Assembly (NCBI GenBank): GCA_022819585.1
Contig: JAJEGY010000016.1
Location: 1-64,000, forward strand
Source: Dehalococcoidia bacterium
GTDB taxonomy: Bacteria > Chloroflexota > Dehalococcoidia > Lucifugimonadales > Lucifugimonadaceae
Length of the DNA: 64,000 nucleotides
Direction: 5' to 3'
Shown: positions 1 through 9,118 of the stretch, piece after piece
Numbering within the stretch: the stretch's first letter is position 1
How the letters are laid out: each line of letters begins with the position of its first letter
Position numbers and translations under genes: made by a program
Notes under the pieces: generated by a model
The model's database searches: none
What the model was told of the DNA's origin: nothing
Seen by the model: the letters and a program-made list of their open reading frames with translations, nothing else

Positions 1-154
1 CGCTCCGGGAACTGTGCCTCCCACGCTTCGGCACGGACCCTCGCGGTCTTGCGACGGACTTCCGATCCGCCGAGGGACGCCACCAGAGGACGCGAAGACG
101 CCGCGACTCGTCACGGCTGTTCGCCGTGTCTTTTATGTCGACTGTTGCCTTCAT
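1..154 (-). CDS. possible 5' end of a gene running off the left edge
   Basis: An open frame of 51 codons starts at an ATG (154 on the minus strand) and stays open to the window edge. The visible peptide is very rich in arginine and I do not recognise it. It is supported only by position: a good sigma-70-like promoter lies about 90 bases upstream on the same strand, and GAGGA stands close before the ATG. The Arg bias could equally come from GC-rich non-coding DNA, so this is a weak call. Confidence 0.25.
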   Translation of the reverse strand, partial: MKATVDIKDTANSRDESRRLRVLWWRPSADRKSVARPRGSVPKRGRHSSRS

Positions 155-242
155 GTCCTCACGCTTTCTCCCTGTGACCGTCTGGGTCGGGGGTCTGCAC
201 ACGTCTGCGCAGCACTGTGTTCGATCCGTCGATCTGGTTTCT

Positions 243-270
243 ATATTACTACGGATGTTGATGTTGTCAA
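243..270 (-). promoter_or_regulatory. sigma-70-like promoter facing the left edge
   Basis: On the minus strand TTGACA (270-265) is followed after 16 bases by TAATAT (248-243). This is a near-consensus housekeeping promoter. It would give a leader of about 80 bases before the ATG at 154. Confidence 0.4.
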
Positions 271-609
271 GCGCGGGTTGAAAATATTGGCATGGATGTG
301 CATGATGAACGGGATGGCCTCTCCATTCCGTATCTGCCCCCTTTTGTCTGAACTGGGATTTTTGGGATTTTGTTGTTGAGGTGTTGGTGGAATTGCGCTG
401 GGTTGCGTTGGTGGTTGTTGGGGTGCCCCGCCCGTTTGTCCGTCCGGTCACCCTCACCCTGGCCCTCTCCCGCCTAGCGGGAGAGGGGATTTCGTTCTTA
501 GTTGATGGCGGTTCTAGTTGGTGTTTTGGAGATGGGGATGCGTGCGCGGGTATGATGGCACTAGTGTCTATTTCCTGTATCTTTGGCGATATTATCGTTG
601 TGCGTTATT
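271..609. other. intergenic region without a recognisable gene
   Basis: No convincing coding frame was seen. The only notable content is a palindromic repeat copy at 424-489. Confidence 0.5.
424..489. repeat. GC-rich interspersed palindromic repeat, copy 1
   Basis: The copy shows the CCCTCACCCT block, then CCCTCTCCCG, a short loop and CGGGAGAGGG, a near-perfect stem. It shares its flanking gtcc/gtca context with the copies at 5240 and 5399. It is a REP-like non-coding repeat. Confidence 0.8.
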
Positions 610-969
610 ATGCGAGACGTGGGCCGTTTCAGGAATGACGCAGCGAGGCAGCTTTTCGAAGGAGGAGCAGTGCGTCGCTTACCGGCCGACATCCAGCGCC
701 GAGCCTGGATGCGGTTGCAACGGATGGTTGCCGCGACAGTACTCACAGACATTCGCGTGCCGCAGTCGCATCGTCTTGCAACGCTACGCGGCGACCATGC
801 CGGACAACACAGCGTTCGGATAAACAACCAGCGGTGGGTCTGCTTCGTCTGGACCGACCAAGGCGCGATGGAGATCGAAGTCGTCGACTACCACTTAAGG
901 AGGAACCATCATAATGAACGCTCCCGAACCTATCCACCCGGGCGAGCATCTTGCGGAGTTCCTCGATGA
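610..969 (+). CDS. higB: HigB-family toxin (RelE superfamily mRNA interferase)
   Basis: The product matches HigB/plasmid-killer toxins over its first 95 residues, with the family signatures RVPxxxRLxxLRGDxAGQHSxRINxQ and a final EVVDYH. Such toxins cleave translated mRNA on the ribosome and are blocked by HigA. The gene lies immediately upstream of the antitoxin gene, the usual hig order. I chose the ATG at 610; a TTG at 583 would add nine unconserved residues. Normal family members stop right after VDYH. Here the frame runs on for 24 more residues into the antitoxin gene, because the bases after VDYH read CTTAAGG instead of giving TAA in frame. That looks like a one-base change, or a true extension that may impair the toxin. 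Confidence 0.85.
   Translation: MRDVGRFRNDAARQLFEGGAVRRLPADIQRRAWMRLQRMVAATVLTDIRVPQSHRLATLRGDHAGQHSVRINNQRWVCFVWTDQGAMEIEVVDYHLRRNHHNERSRTYPPGRASCGVPR
897..903 (+). promoter_or_regulatory. strong ribosome binding site of higA
   Basis: AAGGAGG lies ten bases before the higA ATG and inside the 3' end of the extended higB frame. It allows independent, strong translation of the antitoxin. Confidence 0.75.
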
Positions 970-1210
970 ACTCGGCATAAGCCAGTACCGACTAGCCAAG
1001 ACGGTCGGCGTACCACCGATCCGCATCAACGCGATCATCAAACGCCGCAGGTCGATAACGGCTGACACTGCGCTCCGCATTGGGCGCGCGCTTGGCACCA
1101 CCCCGGACTACTGGCTCAATCTGCAGCGGATGTATGATCTTGACCTCGCACGCGCTACAACGGATATCAGCGGCGTCGAACCGCTTGTGGAAGTATCTGC
1201 GCGGGGCTGA
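914..1210 (+). CDS. higA: HigA-family antitoxin, XRE helix-turn-helix protein
   Basis: This 98-residue protein is a typical HigA. It begins with the family signature IHPGEHLAEFLDELGIS, followed by a lambda-repressor type helix-turn-helix (about residues 20-60, QYRLAKTVGVPPIRINAI) and the conserved TPDYWLNLQ segment. It should neutralise HigB and repress its own operon by binding upstream of higB. It overlaps the extended toxin frame by 56 bases and has a perfect Shine-Dalgarno sequence, which fits a need for excess antitoxin. Confidence 0.9.
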   Translation: MNAPEPIHPGEHLAEFLDELGISQYRLAKTVGVPPIRINAIIKRRRSITADTALRIGRALGTTPDYWLNLQRMYDLDLARATTDISGVEPLVEVSARG

Positions 1211-1406
1211 CAGATACGCCTAATGCGAGAAACAGCAATCCGACACAACCCAACTCTTGTGACAGCAGAAATTTCCTGCGTTTGGCAGAGCCGGCTAACA
1301 CCCACCCCACCGGGTTTCCCAGCACTCACCGAGACTCCGACAACCTGACGGAGCGATCGAGTGTAATCGTTGATAAATTGTAGAGACTGGTAATGAATAC
1401 AAACCT

Positions 1407-2729
1407 ATGACTAGCGAACTTCTGTCCGTCAGCAGCACCGCATCACCATTTCGGAACAAACTAAGATCCGAAGATCGGGCTGTTCACGATTGGTATCGAT
1501 TCGTCCTTTCCTTCCCACCGCATTTGGTCCGCGACTACCTTTCACGTCTGGATGTTGAAGCGCACGCAACCGTGTTGGATCCGTTTTGTGGAACTGGCAC
1601 GACATTGGTCGAATGCAAGAAACTCGGCATCAAGAGTGTGGGTATCGAGTCGAATCCGATGGCGCATTTTGCCAGTTCCGTGAAAGTTGACTGGTCGGTT
1701 GATCCAGAGACACTATCTGACTTCGCAGAAGAAGTCGCGAACGCTACGCTCCGCAAGGTTGAGTGGCAAGACCTCGCGGATGCAGGGGAATGGCGATTCG
1801 ACGAATCGGGCGTAATTCGCAGATCCCTTGGTCCCGATGCGGCGAAACTGATATTGAAGGACTCGATCAGCCCTATCCCACTCCACAAAACGCTAGTGCT
1901 TTTAGAAGAGATCGAACATCGAGGCGACCCATACCTACAACGTTACGGGCGACTCGCTCTTGCGAAGGCGCTCGTTACAAAAATCGGCAATTTGAAATTC
2001 GGACCAGAGGTGGGAGTCGGCAAAATCAAATACGATGCACCGGTCTTGGATACATGGTTGGATGTCATGCAACTCATAATCGATGACCTTCGCTTGGTTC
2101 GGCATCACTCTCTGCCACCTTCCTCAGTCCTAAAAGCTGATGCGCGTGAATCTCATCTTGTTCTTCAACCTAAATCAATAAACGCAGTGATAACTTCCCC
2201 GCCTTACCCGAATGAAAAAGACTACACTCGTACAACGAGGCTAGAGTCGGTTATTTTGGGATTGATCAGGGACAGACGTTAGTTGCGTTCATAGAAGCAG
2301 GATCTGATTCGATCCAACACGCGGGGCGTATATAAGGCGGATTCTGACGATCGTGTGGTTGAGCAGCACGAAACGATCCAACGCATCGCGCGTACCATCG
2401 AACAACGGCGTATCGAAATGCAGAAAACCTCAGGATTTGAACGTTTGTATTCTCGTGTTACGAAACTGTATTTCGGTGGTATGGCTAGGCATCTAGCATC
2501 GTTGCGCCCGGCTCTTTGTCCTGGCGCAAAACTCGCGTACGTTGTCGGAGACCAAGCCTCCTACCTTAGAGTTCTGATAAGGACGGGAGAGATTCTCGCC
2601 GATCTGGCAGAGTCGCTAGGTTATCAAGTGCTCGACATCGATTTGTTCCGCACTCGGCCTTCGACCGTTACCGGCGACCAACTGCGGGAAGAGGTAGTGG
2701 TATTGGAGTGGCCGGGAAGCGCAAGTTGA
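1407..2729 (+). pseudogene. type II DNA methyltransferase, interrupted by two in-frame TAG codons
   Basis: The first part (1407-2282) carries the SAM-binding motif I DPFCGTGTT (residues 58-66) and the catalytic motif SPPY (264-267) of an amino-methyltransferase. It stops at TAG 2280-2282. The same frame has a second TAG at 2292-2294 and then continues with a clear methylase C-terminal part to 2729. Reading across both stops without any shift gives one protein of the expected size, about 440 residues. These are therefore point nonsense changes, or recoding, not a frameshift. The enzyme should protect DNA from the endonuclease encoded downstream. TAG is an ordinary stop in other genes of this window, so a broken gene is the simplest reading; sequencing error is possible. 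Confidence 0.8.
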
Positions 2730-2817
2730 GAAGGAATTAGTCATCCAATCACCAGATCGTTACACTGCGATTATCGAGGCGATTTTCAGGGGCAAGTACA
2801 ACCCCGGCGATCGTCAA

Positions 2818-3546
2818 GTGCCATTTGATCGTGCGGAAATCTCTGCTCATGCGGCTATCCTCAATGTCGCGCCACCTAAGAACCTTGGGGATGTGATTTA
2901 CAGCTTTCGCTACCGAAGGCCCCTACCCGACTCCATATTGAACGAGGCGCCTGACGGGGAAACATGGATAATCAGGTCGGTTGGCATCAGCAAGTACGAG
3001 TTCGTGCTTGTAACCGATTCACCCATCCTCCCAAACCCGAACCTCGCCTTAACTAAAATCCCGGATGCGACTCCGGGAATCATCTCAAAGTACGCGTTTT
3101 CGGATGAGCAGGCGCTCTTAGCGCGTGTGCGTTACAACCGGCTAATCGACGTGTTCTTGGGCATCACCTGTTACTCGTTACAGAACCACCTGCGAACGAC
3201 CGTTGGAGGTATCGGTCAAGTTGAGACTGACGAAGTCTACGTCGGCGTCGATAAACTCGGTTCCCACTACGTTGTGCCGATCCAAGCGAAGGGTGGGAAC
3301 GATATCCTCAACCGTGTCCAAATCGAGCAGGATATGGCGGTGTGCGCCGAAAAGTTGCCGAACTTGATTTGTCGTGCTGTCGGAGCACAGTTCATCGAAA
3401 ACGAGCAAATCGCCCTTTTCGAATTCGAACAGAACGGCGATGACATCGCTGTAGTCTCGGAAAACCATTACCTTTTGGTGCCGCCCGACGAAATAACTGA
3501 ACAAGATCTAACTGCGTATCGCCAGCGATTAGCTGGACGGGCGTAA
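2818..3546 (+). CDS. putative type II restriction endonuclease, PD-(D/E)XK type
   Basis: The product resembles endonucleases that sit beside SPPY methylases. The conserved core reads VETDEVYVGVD, then VPIQAKGG, giving an E/D plus QxK pattern (about residues 136-158) that fits a PD-(D/E)XK nuclease centre. GTG 2818 is the only standard start in the frame, but residues encoded upstream from about 2743 (PDRYTAIIEAIF...) look like the true conserved N-terminus. A Shine-Dalgarno AAGGA at 2731-2735 stands correctly spaced before an ATC at 2743. So the real start may be a mutated or non-standard codon. With the methylase broken, loss of this start would prevent self-cutting. Confidence 0.65.
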   Translation: MPFDRAEISAHAAILNVAPPKNLGDVIYSFRYRRPLPDSILNEAPDGETWIIRSVGISKYEFVLVTDSPILPNPNLALTKIPDATPGIISKYAFSDEQALLARVRYNRLIDVFLGITCYSLQNHLRTTVGGIGQVETDEVYVGVDKLGSHYVVPIQAKGGNDILNRVQIEQDMAVCAEKLPNLICRAVGAQFIENEQIALFEFEQNGDDIAVVSENHYLLVPPDEITEQDLTAYRQRLAGRA

Positions 3547-3639
3547 TCCCAGGTGACAGCAAAGATACTCTCGAGTGCGTGGTAATTCGGAGTTCCGCAT
3601 CGGTGGAATTGCTTGATATTACGTTGCCGCGCTGCGCGT

Positions 3640-3691
3640 TCACTTCGTCACCCTCACCCTAGCTCTATCCGATCAAGGGAGATAGAGTTTT
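3640..3691. repeat. diverged palindromic repeat, copy 2
   Basis: The segment keeps the TCACCCTCACCCT block but the palindrome is altered: CTCTATC pairs with GATAGAG around GATCAAGG. It lies in the gap between the convergent endonuclease and phosphomutase genes. Confidence 0.65.
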
Positions 3692-3739
3692 GCGGTCACG
3701 CTGGTACTCTTCAGTCGGGGGAAGTGGGGAATAGGATGG

Positions 3740-5200
3740 CTAGACGGATAGGTGCGCTCGAAAATCTTTTAGGATGGCGTCTCGTTGGGCTTCGGTTGGG
3801 GCTTCGGCGTAGATGCGTAGTAGGGGTTCGGTGCCGGATAGGCGGGTTACTGCCCAGGCGTTGTCGCTGAGGTCTAGGCGGAGGCCGTCTCGGCGGTCTT
3901 CGTTTAGGACTTTTAGGTTGCCTAGGGTTGTTGGGGCGGGACCGGCTAGGGTGGAGGCGATTCGGTCTCGTTGGTCGGGGGTGAATTGGATGTCGATGCG
4001 TCGGAAGGTGTGTGGGCCGGTGATTTGGTGGATTTCTTTGAGGAGCTGGGTTGGGGTTTTGCCGGATTTGGCGATGCTCTCGAGGAAGTAGAGGGCGCTT
4101 AGGGGGCCGTCTCGTTCGGGGATGTGTCCGGCGAAGGCGTATCCTCCGCTCTCTTCGCCGCCGAGGACGCAGGCGTTGTCGATCATTGCGGGTCCGACGA
4201 ATTTGAAGCCGACGGGGGTTCGGTAGAGGTCGGTTTTGTGGTGCTCTGCGAGGCGGTCCATCATGCTGGACATGGTGATGGTGCATGCAGCGCCGCCGGG
4301 GAGGTTGCGTCGGGATTTGAGGTGGTGAAAGAGCATGGAGAAGACTTCGAGAGTCGTGAGGTAGGTGCCGTTTTCGGCTACTACGCCTAGGCGGTCGGCG
4401 TCGCCGTCGGTGGCTAGTCCTACGTCGAAGTCTTGGTTTTTGATGAGGTCGATGAGGGGGTGGAGGTTGTCGTCTACCGGCTCGGGCTGCTTCATGCCAG
4501 GGAAGGCGGGGTTGATTTCGCTCCTGATCTCTGTGACTTGGGATTTGCCGCCTTTGAGGAGGGTGGCGATGATACCTGCGCCGGAGCCGTGCATGGAGTC
4601 GACGGCTACTTTGATGCCGGCGGATTTGATGGTGTCGATGTCTACTAGGGATGAGAGTTGGTCGAGGTAGGGGGTGACCATGTTGGTGGTTTGGATGTTC
4701 TCCTCCGGCCGCCCGTCCCCGGGCATCCCCTGCGAACTCGCTTCGCTTGTTCGCGTCCCCTTACGCTTCGCGAAGGGGACGGATTCCAGGTGGGCTTCGA
4801 TGCGTTCGACTTGGTCTGGAGGGGCGCTACCTCCGGCTTCGGATTTGACTTTGAAGCCGTTGTATTCGGGCGGGTTGTGGGATGCGGTGATCATGACGCC
4901 TGCTGCGGCGTTCATGTTGGTGACGGCGAGGCTTAGGGCGGGGGTCGGGAGAGGTCGGTCGGAGAGTTGAACTGGGATGCCTCGGTTGGCGATGGTTTCG
5001 GCGGCGGTTTGGGCGAAGGCTTGGGACTGGAAGCGGGTGTCGTAGCCGACCGCTACGCCGCGGTGGGTCTGGTTGGAGGCTTCGAGTTCGAGGGCTACTG
5101 CTAGGGCGCAGGCTTGGACGTTTTGGAAGGTGTATTCTTGGGCGATGATTGCTCGCCAGCCGTCGGTTCCGAAGGAGATTTGGGGGAGGGTGTTGGGCAT
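3740..5200 (-). CDS. phosphoglucomutase/phosphomannomutase family enzyme
   Basis: This is an alpha-D-phosphohexomutase that interconverts hexose 1- and 6-phosphates in the cytoplasm. All four family loops are visible: the phosphoserine loop TASHNP (105-110, Ser107), the metal-binding loop DGDADR (265-270), the sugar-binding loop GGEESGG (347-353) and the phosphate-binding loop RLSGTEP (453-459). At 486 residues it is slightly long. The excess is a low-complexity stretch at about residues 141-166 that coincides with palindromic DNA. Substrate specificity cannot be told from sequence alone. It ends the minus-strand housekeeping block, separated from metK by 361 bases of repeats, so it may have its own promoter. 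Confidence 0.92.
   Translation of the reverse strand: MPNTLPQISFGTDGWRAIIAQEYTFQNVQACALAVALELEASNQTHRGVAVGYDTRFQSQAFAQTAAETIANRGIPVQLSDRPLPTPALSLAVTNMNAAAGVMITASHNPPEYNGFKVKSEAGGSAPPDQVERIEAHLESVPFAKRKGTRTSEASSQGMPGDGRPEENIQTTNMVTPYLDQLSSLVDIDTIKSAGIKVAVDSMHGSGAGIIATLLKGGKSQVTEIRSEINPAFPGMKQPEPVDDNLHPLIDLIKNQDFDVGLATDGDADRLGVVAENGTYLTTLEVFSMLFHHLKSRRNLPGGAACTITMSSMMDRLAEHHKTDLYRTPVGFKFVGPAMIDNACVLGGEESGGYAFAGHIPERDGPLSALYFLESIAKSGKTPTQLLKEIHQITGPHTFRRIDIQFTPDQRDRIASTLAGPAPTTLGNLKVLNEDRRDGLRLDLSDNAWAVTRLSGTEPLLRIYAEAPTEAQRDAILKDFRAHLSV
4705..4785. repeat. palindromic segment inserted in frame within the phosphomutase gene
   Basis: Two hairpins lie side by side: GCGAAC (4732-4737) with GTTCGC (4749-4754), and CGTCCCCTT (4754-4762) with AAGGGGACG (4773-4781). 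They encode a Lys/Arg/Gly/Ser-rich linker between conserved parts of the mutase. It resembles palindromic elements that bacteria tolerate inside coding genes. Confidence 0.5.
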
Positions 5201-5239
5201 GGGGTGAGGTGTTAGATGTTGTGGTTTTTGGGTTGCCGT

Positions 5240-5321
5240 GTTGGTTGTTTACCTTACCCCGCCCATTTGTCCAGCCTGATTGCCCTCACCCTGACCCTCT
5301 CCCGCCGAGCGGGAGAGGGGG
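5240..5321. repeat. 82-base repeat unit with palindrome, copy 3
   Basis: The unit begins GTTGGTTGTTTACCTTACCC, continues through CCATTTGTCC, and ends in the CCCTCTCCCG / CGGGAGAGGG stem with loop CCGAG. It is nearly identical to the unit at 5399. Confidence 0.85.
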
Positions 5322-5398
5322 AACTAGGATGCGAATGATGGATAAGGATGTGAATGATGGGTGCGTTGCGGGAGGGGGTGTTGGTCGGGAGTGGCGCT

Positions 5399-5480
5399 GT
5401 TGGTTGTTTACCTTACCCCTCCCATTTGTCCGCCCCGGTCACCCTCACCCTGACCCTCTCCCGCCGAGCGGGAGAGGGGA
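5399..5480. repeat. 82-base repeat unit with palindrome, copy 4
   Basis: This is a direct repeat of 5240-5321 with only a few differences in the spacer before CCCTCACCCTGACCC. The palindrome itself is identical to that of copy 3. Confidence 0.85.
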
Positions 5481-5561
5481 TTTTCCCTTCGCCGCCCTTC
5501 CCCTTTGGATGGACGGGTTCCGTCCTGCAAGCGGCTGGCCTTCGCTGGGATGACGTGGGGG

Positions 5562-6761
5562 TTAGATGCCTGCGGCTTTTCTGAGGGCGGTTGCTTTGTT
5601 TGTTTGTTCCCAGGGGAGGTCTAGGTCTTGGCGTCCGAAGTGGCCGAAGGCGGCTACGGATCGGTATATTGGGCGTCGGAGGTTTAGGGTTTGGATGATG
5701 CCGGAGGGTCGGAGGTCGAAGGTCTGGGCTACGAGGTCGGCGATTTTGGTGTCGGGGATTTTGCCGGTGTTGCGGGTTTCGACCATGAGTGATACGGGTT
5801 CGGCTTTTCCGATGGCATATGCGATTTGGACTTCGGCGCGTTTTGCGAGTCCTGCGGCGACGATGTTTTTGGCGACGTATCGGGCGGCGTAGGCTCCGGA
5901 ACGGTCGACTTTTGAGGGGTCTTTTCCGGAGAATGCGCCACCGCCGTGTCGGGCAGAGCCGCCGTATGTGTCGACGATGATTTTGCGTCCGGTTAGTCCG
6001 GCGTCTCCGTGGGGGCCACCGGTTACGAAGCGGCCGGAGGGGTTGATGAGGTATTGGGTGTTTTTGTCTAGGAGATCGTTGGGGACTAGAGGTTCGATTA
6101 CCTGCTCGATGAGGTCGGATTCGATTTGGGATTGTGTGGCTTCGGGGGCGTGCCAAGAGGATAGGACGATGGTGTCGATGCGGACGGGGTTGTGGTTGTC
6201 GTCGTATTCGACGGTGACTTGGCTTTTTGCGTCGGGACGGAGGTAGGGGATGTCTCCGTGGCGTCGGGCGTCGCTCATTCGCTTTGTAAGGCGGTGTGCG
6301 AGGGAGATTGGGAGCGGCATGAGTTCGGGCGTCTCGTCGACGGCGTATCCGATCATCATGCCTTGATCGCCAGCGCCTTGTTGGACGTTTTCGGTTTCAG
6401 ATCCATCGCGATCTTCGAGTGCGGTGGAGACAGCGGCGTTGATGTCGGGAGACTGGGAGTGGAGGTAGACGTTTACGTCGCATGTCTCGTGGTCGAATTG
6501 GTATTCGGGGTCGGTGTAGCCGATGTCGCGGATTACTCCTCGGGCGACGGATTCGAAGTCGATGTCGGATGATGTCGTGATTTCGCCGAACATCCAGAGG
6601 CGGTTTGTGGTGCAGGATGTTTCGCATGCGACGCGGGAGGATGGATCGCCGGCCAGGGCGGCGTCGAGGATGGCGTCGGAGACTTGATCGCAGATCTTGT
6701 CGGGATGGCCGTCGGAGACGGACTCGGAGGTTAGGAGGTGTTTGAAACTGCGGTTTGTCAT
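5562..6761 (-). CDS. metK: S-adenosylmethionine synthase
   Basis: The enzyme makes S-adenosylmethionine from methionine and ATP in the cytoplasm. The 399-residue length is normal. Family signatures are present: [15 protein letters not shown] near the N-terminus (His19), GAGDQG (129-134) in the ATP site, and the phosphate-binding GGGAFSGKD (273-281). The gene is followed upstream in the same direction by ahcY after 42 bases and then by a PfkB kinase gene, so this is a SAM-cycle operon. No SAM riboswitch fits in the short gap before it. Confidence 0.97.
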   Translation of the reverse strand: MTNRSFKHLLTSESVSDGHPDKICDQVSDAILDAALAGDPSSRVACETSCTTNRLWMFGEITTSSDIDFESVARGVIRDIGYTDPEYQFDHETCDVNVYLHSQSPDINAAVSTALEDRDGSETENVQQGAGDQGMMIGYAVDETPELMPLPISLAHRLTKRMSDARRHGDIPYLRPDAKSQVTVEYDDNHNPVRIDTIVLSSWHAPEATQSQIESDLIEQVIEPLVPNDLLDKNTQYLINPSGRFVTGGPHGDAGLTGRKIIVDTYGGSARHGGGAFSGKDPSKVDRSGAYAARYVAKNIVAAGLAKRAEVQIAYAIGKAEPVSLMVETRNTGKIPDTKIADLVAQTFDLRPSGIIQTLNLRRPIYRSVAAFGHFGRQDLDLPWEQTNKATALRKAAGI

Positions 6762-6803
6762 TTTGATCGTCCTGTAGTGCGTTTCAGAGTTGGTGACGGT
6801 AGG

Positions 6804-8060
6804 TTAGGTACCTGCCTCCCATGAGTTGAGGTATTTCTCCTGTTCGGCGGTTAGGCTGTCGAAGGTCATATCCATGGAGTTGAGTTTTAGGGATGCGATT
6901 TCGATGTCGATCTCTTTGGGGAGAGTGTGGACGCCGGGTTCGAGGGATTCGTGGTTTTCGGCGATGTATTCGCTGGCTAGTGCTTGGTTTGCGAAGCTCA
7001 TGTCCATGACGCTTGGGGGATGTCCTTCGGCGGCGGCTAGGTTGACGAGTCGGCCTTCTGCTAGGAGGTTTATTCGGCGTCCGTCTTCGAGGGTGTGTTC
7101 TTCGACGAATGGTCGGACTTGGCGTCTGGCTTCGGACATTTCTTGGAGTGCGTCGATGTTGATTTCGACGTTGAAGTGACCGGAGTTTGCGACGACAGCG
7201 CCGTCTTTCATGTTTTCGAAGTGGTGCTTGTCGATGGCTGACATACCGCCGGTGACGGTTAGGAAGATGTCGCCGATTTTGGCGGCTTCGTTCATGGACA
7301 TTACGCGGTGTCCGTCCATGACGGCTTCGAGTGCTCGGACGGGGTCGACTTCGCAGACGATGGTGTGTGCTCCGAGGCCGCGTGCGCGGTCTGCGAAGCC
7401 GCGTCCGCACCATCCGTATCCGATGGTTACGACGGATTTTCCGGTGATGAGCATGTTGGTTGCTCGGATGATGCCGTCGAGGGTGCTCTGTCCGGTTCCG
7501 TATCGGTTGTCGAACATGTGCTTGGTCTGGGAGTCGTTTACGGCGACGATGGGGTATGCGAGTTTTCCTTCAGCGTGGAGGGCTTTGAGGCGGATGACTC
7601 CGGTGGTTGTTTCTTCCATTCCGCCGATGGTTGTTTCGAGGAGTTCTCGGCGCTCGGAATGGAGCATTGCTACTAGGTCGGCTCCGTCGTCGATTGTTAG
7701 ATGTGGTTTGGTGTCGACTGCTGCGGAGATGTGGTTGTAGTAGGTCTCGGAGTCTTCGCCGTTGCGTGCAAATACGGCGATGCCTTCGGAGACGAGGTAT
7801 GCTGCGATGTCGTCTTGGGTTGAGAGAGGATTGGATGCGCAGAGTGCGAGTTCGGCACCGCCTGCGACTAGGGTTTTGGCGAGGTTCGAGGTCTCGGAGG
7901 TTACGTGCAGGCATGCGGCGATGCGTATGCCTTTGAGGGGTTTAGTTTCTGCGAATCGTTTTCGGATGTCGGCTAGTACCGGCATCTGTTCGTCGGCGAA
8001 CTCGGATTTTAGTGCGCCTTCAGGAGCGAGATTAATGTCGGTGATGTCGTAGTTCATCAA
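6804..8060 (-). CDS. ahcY: adenosylhomocysteinase
   Basis: The enzyme hydrolyses S-adenosylhomocysteine to homocysteine and adenosine, relieving product inhibition of methyltransferases. Visible motifs are LHVTSET (51-57), the substrate-binding GGMEETTTG (147-155), [11 protein letters not shown] (175-185) and the NAD-binding GYGWCGRG (214-221). At 418 residues it matches the shorter bacterial and archaeal form. It stands between metK and a likely nucleoside kinase gene, whose product could consume the adenosine and pull the reversible reaction forward. Confidence 0.97.
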   Translation of the reverse strand: MMNYDITDINLAPEGALKSEFADEQMPVLADIRKRFAETKPLKGIRIAACLHVTSETSNLAKTLVAGGAELALCASNPLSTQDDIAAYLVSEGIAVFARNGEDSETYYNHISAAVDTKPHLTIDDGADLVAMLHSERRELLETTIGGMEETTTGVIRLKALHAEGKLAYPIVAVNDSQTKHMFDNRYGTGQSTLDGIIRATNMLITGKSVVTIGYGWCGRGFADRARGLGAHTIVCEVDPVRALEAVMDGHRVMSMNEAAKIGDIFLTVTGGMSAIDKHHFENMKDGAVVANSGHFNVEINIDALQEMSEARRQVRPFVEEHTLEDGRRINLLAEGRLVNLAAAEGHPPSVMDMSFANQALASEYIAENHESLEPGVHTLPKEIDIEIASLKLNSMDMTFDSLTAEQEKYLNSWEAGT

Positions 8061-8079
8061 TTCTCCGATTGGTAGTTGG

Positions 8080-9021
8080 TTAACTGGCTGAATTTCTCAG
8101 GGGTAAGCGAATCGCGGTGTCGAATGTTGTGAGGTCTTCGAACTCGAAGAAGCGGTCGGTGATTTCGTCGTTGGTCAGGTTTGCGAGGCGGTCAAGGCCG
8201 AATCCTTCGACGGTGAAGGATGCGATTACTGATCCTGCGATGACGGCTTGGCGGTAGGACTCAGGGTCGTGTCTGGCGGTTGATGCGATGTAGCCCATGA
8301 AGCCGCCGGCGAAGGAGTCGCCTGCGCCTGTGGGATCGACGATGTTTTGGACGGGGTATGCGGGGACGATGAAGCGCTGGTTGTCGTTGTAGAGGACAGC
8401 GCCGTATTCGCCTCGTTTGATGATGACGTTGTCGGGGCCTTCGTCGAGGATTCCTTCTGCGACGTCAACTAGGTTTGACTTTTCCGTGTACATACGGGCT
8501 TCGGCTTCGTTTATGACGGAGAAGTCGAGTTGGGTCATCAAGTAGTCGAGGGATTGTCGCTTCTCGATGATCCAGTGGTTCATGGTGTCGCCGGCGACTA
8601 GCTGGAGGTCGTCGGTCATCTGGTTGAGGACTGACTGCTGTGTCTCGGGGTCGCAGTTTGCGAGGAAGAGGTAGGGGATAGAGCGGTGTTCTTGTGGGAC
8701 TGTGGGGTTGAAGTTTGCGAAGACGTTTAGGTCGGTTGCTACGGTTTCGGCATCGTTGAGGTCTTTGAGGTATGAACCGGACCAGTGGAATGTTTGGCCG
8801 TCGGCGATCTCGATGCCGGAGGTGTCGATGCCGCGGTTGGTGAGGAGGTCTCGGTGTTCGGGTTGGAAGTCTTGTCCGACGATTCCGATGATTGCGACGT
8901 CGGTGAAGTAGCTTGCGGCGACGGAGAAGTATGTGACGGATCCGCCGAGTTGGTGGGTTCTGGTACCTGCGGGCGTCTCGACGTCGTCGTACGCCATTGA
9001 TCCGACGACAAGGAGATTCAC
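8080..9021 (-). CDS. PfkB-family kinase, probably nucleoside (adenosine) kinase
   Basis: This is a 313-residue ribokinase-fold sugar or nucleoside kinase. The glycine pair GGSVTY (26-31) and the second PfkB signature [12 protein letters not shown] (229-240) with the catalytic base Asp235 are clear. The family includes ribokinase, fructokinase and adenosine kinase, and sequence alone does not decide. Its place 19 bases upstream of ahcY makes adenosine the most likely substrate, because AhcY releases adenosine. This would complete a SAM-SAH-adenosine salvage operon. Confidence 0.8.
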   Translation of the reverse strand: MNLLVVGSMAYDDVETPAGTRTHQLGGSVTYFSVAASYFTDVAIIGIVGQDFQPEHRDLLTNRGIDTSGIEIADGQTFHWSGSYLKDLNDAETVATDLNVFANFNPTVPQEHRSIPYLFLANCDPETQQSVLNQMTDDLQLVAGDTMNHWIIEKRQSLDYLMTQLDFSVINEAEARMYTEKSNLVDVAEGILDEGPDNVIIKRGEYGAVLYNDNQRFIVPAYPVQNIVDPTGAGDSFAGGFMGYIASTARHDPESYRQAVIAGSVIASFTVEGFGLDRLANLTNDEITDRFFEFEDLTTFDTAIRLPLRNSAS

Positions 9022-9052
9022 GTTGAGCTTCCCGTGAAGTTTGTGGGGGCTA

Positions 9053-9087
9053 CTCCGAGGTATCGCAGTTGACGCGTTTCCTCGGAG
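9053..9087 (-). promoter_or_regulatory. stem-loop in the leader of the PfkB kinase gene
   Basis: On the minus strand CTCCGAGG pairs with CCTCGGAG (8 base pairs). Inside is a symmetric AAA/ATA internal loop, then CGC/GCG and a seven-base loop. It lies between the rhodanese stop and the kinase start, about 30 bases before the ATG. No U-tract follows, so it is not a standard intrinsic terminator. A cis-regulatory RNA or processing site is possible. Confidence 0.45.
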
Positions 9088-9118
9088 CTATGCATGTTGC
9101 CGTTGGACACGGTTGGGG

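Larger units (their letters stand above)
5201..5561. other. repeat-rich intergenic region
   Basis: No coding frame is supported. The region is mostly two copies of an 82-base repeat unit (5240-5321 and 5399-5480) separated by 77 bases. Confidence 0.7.
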
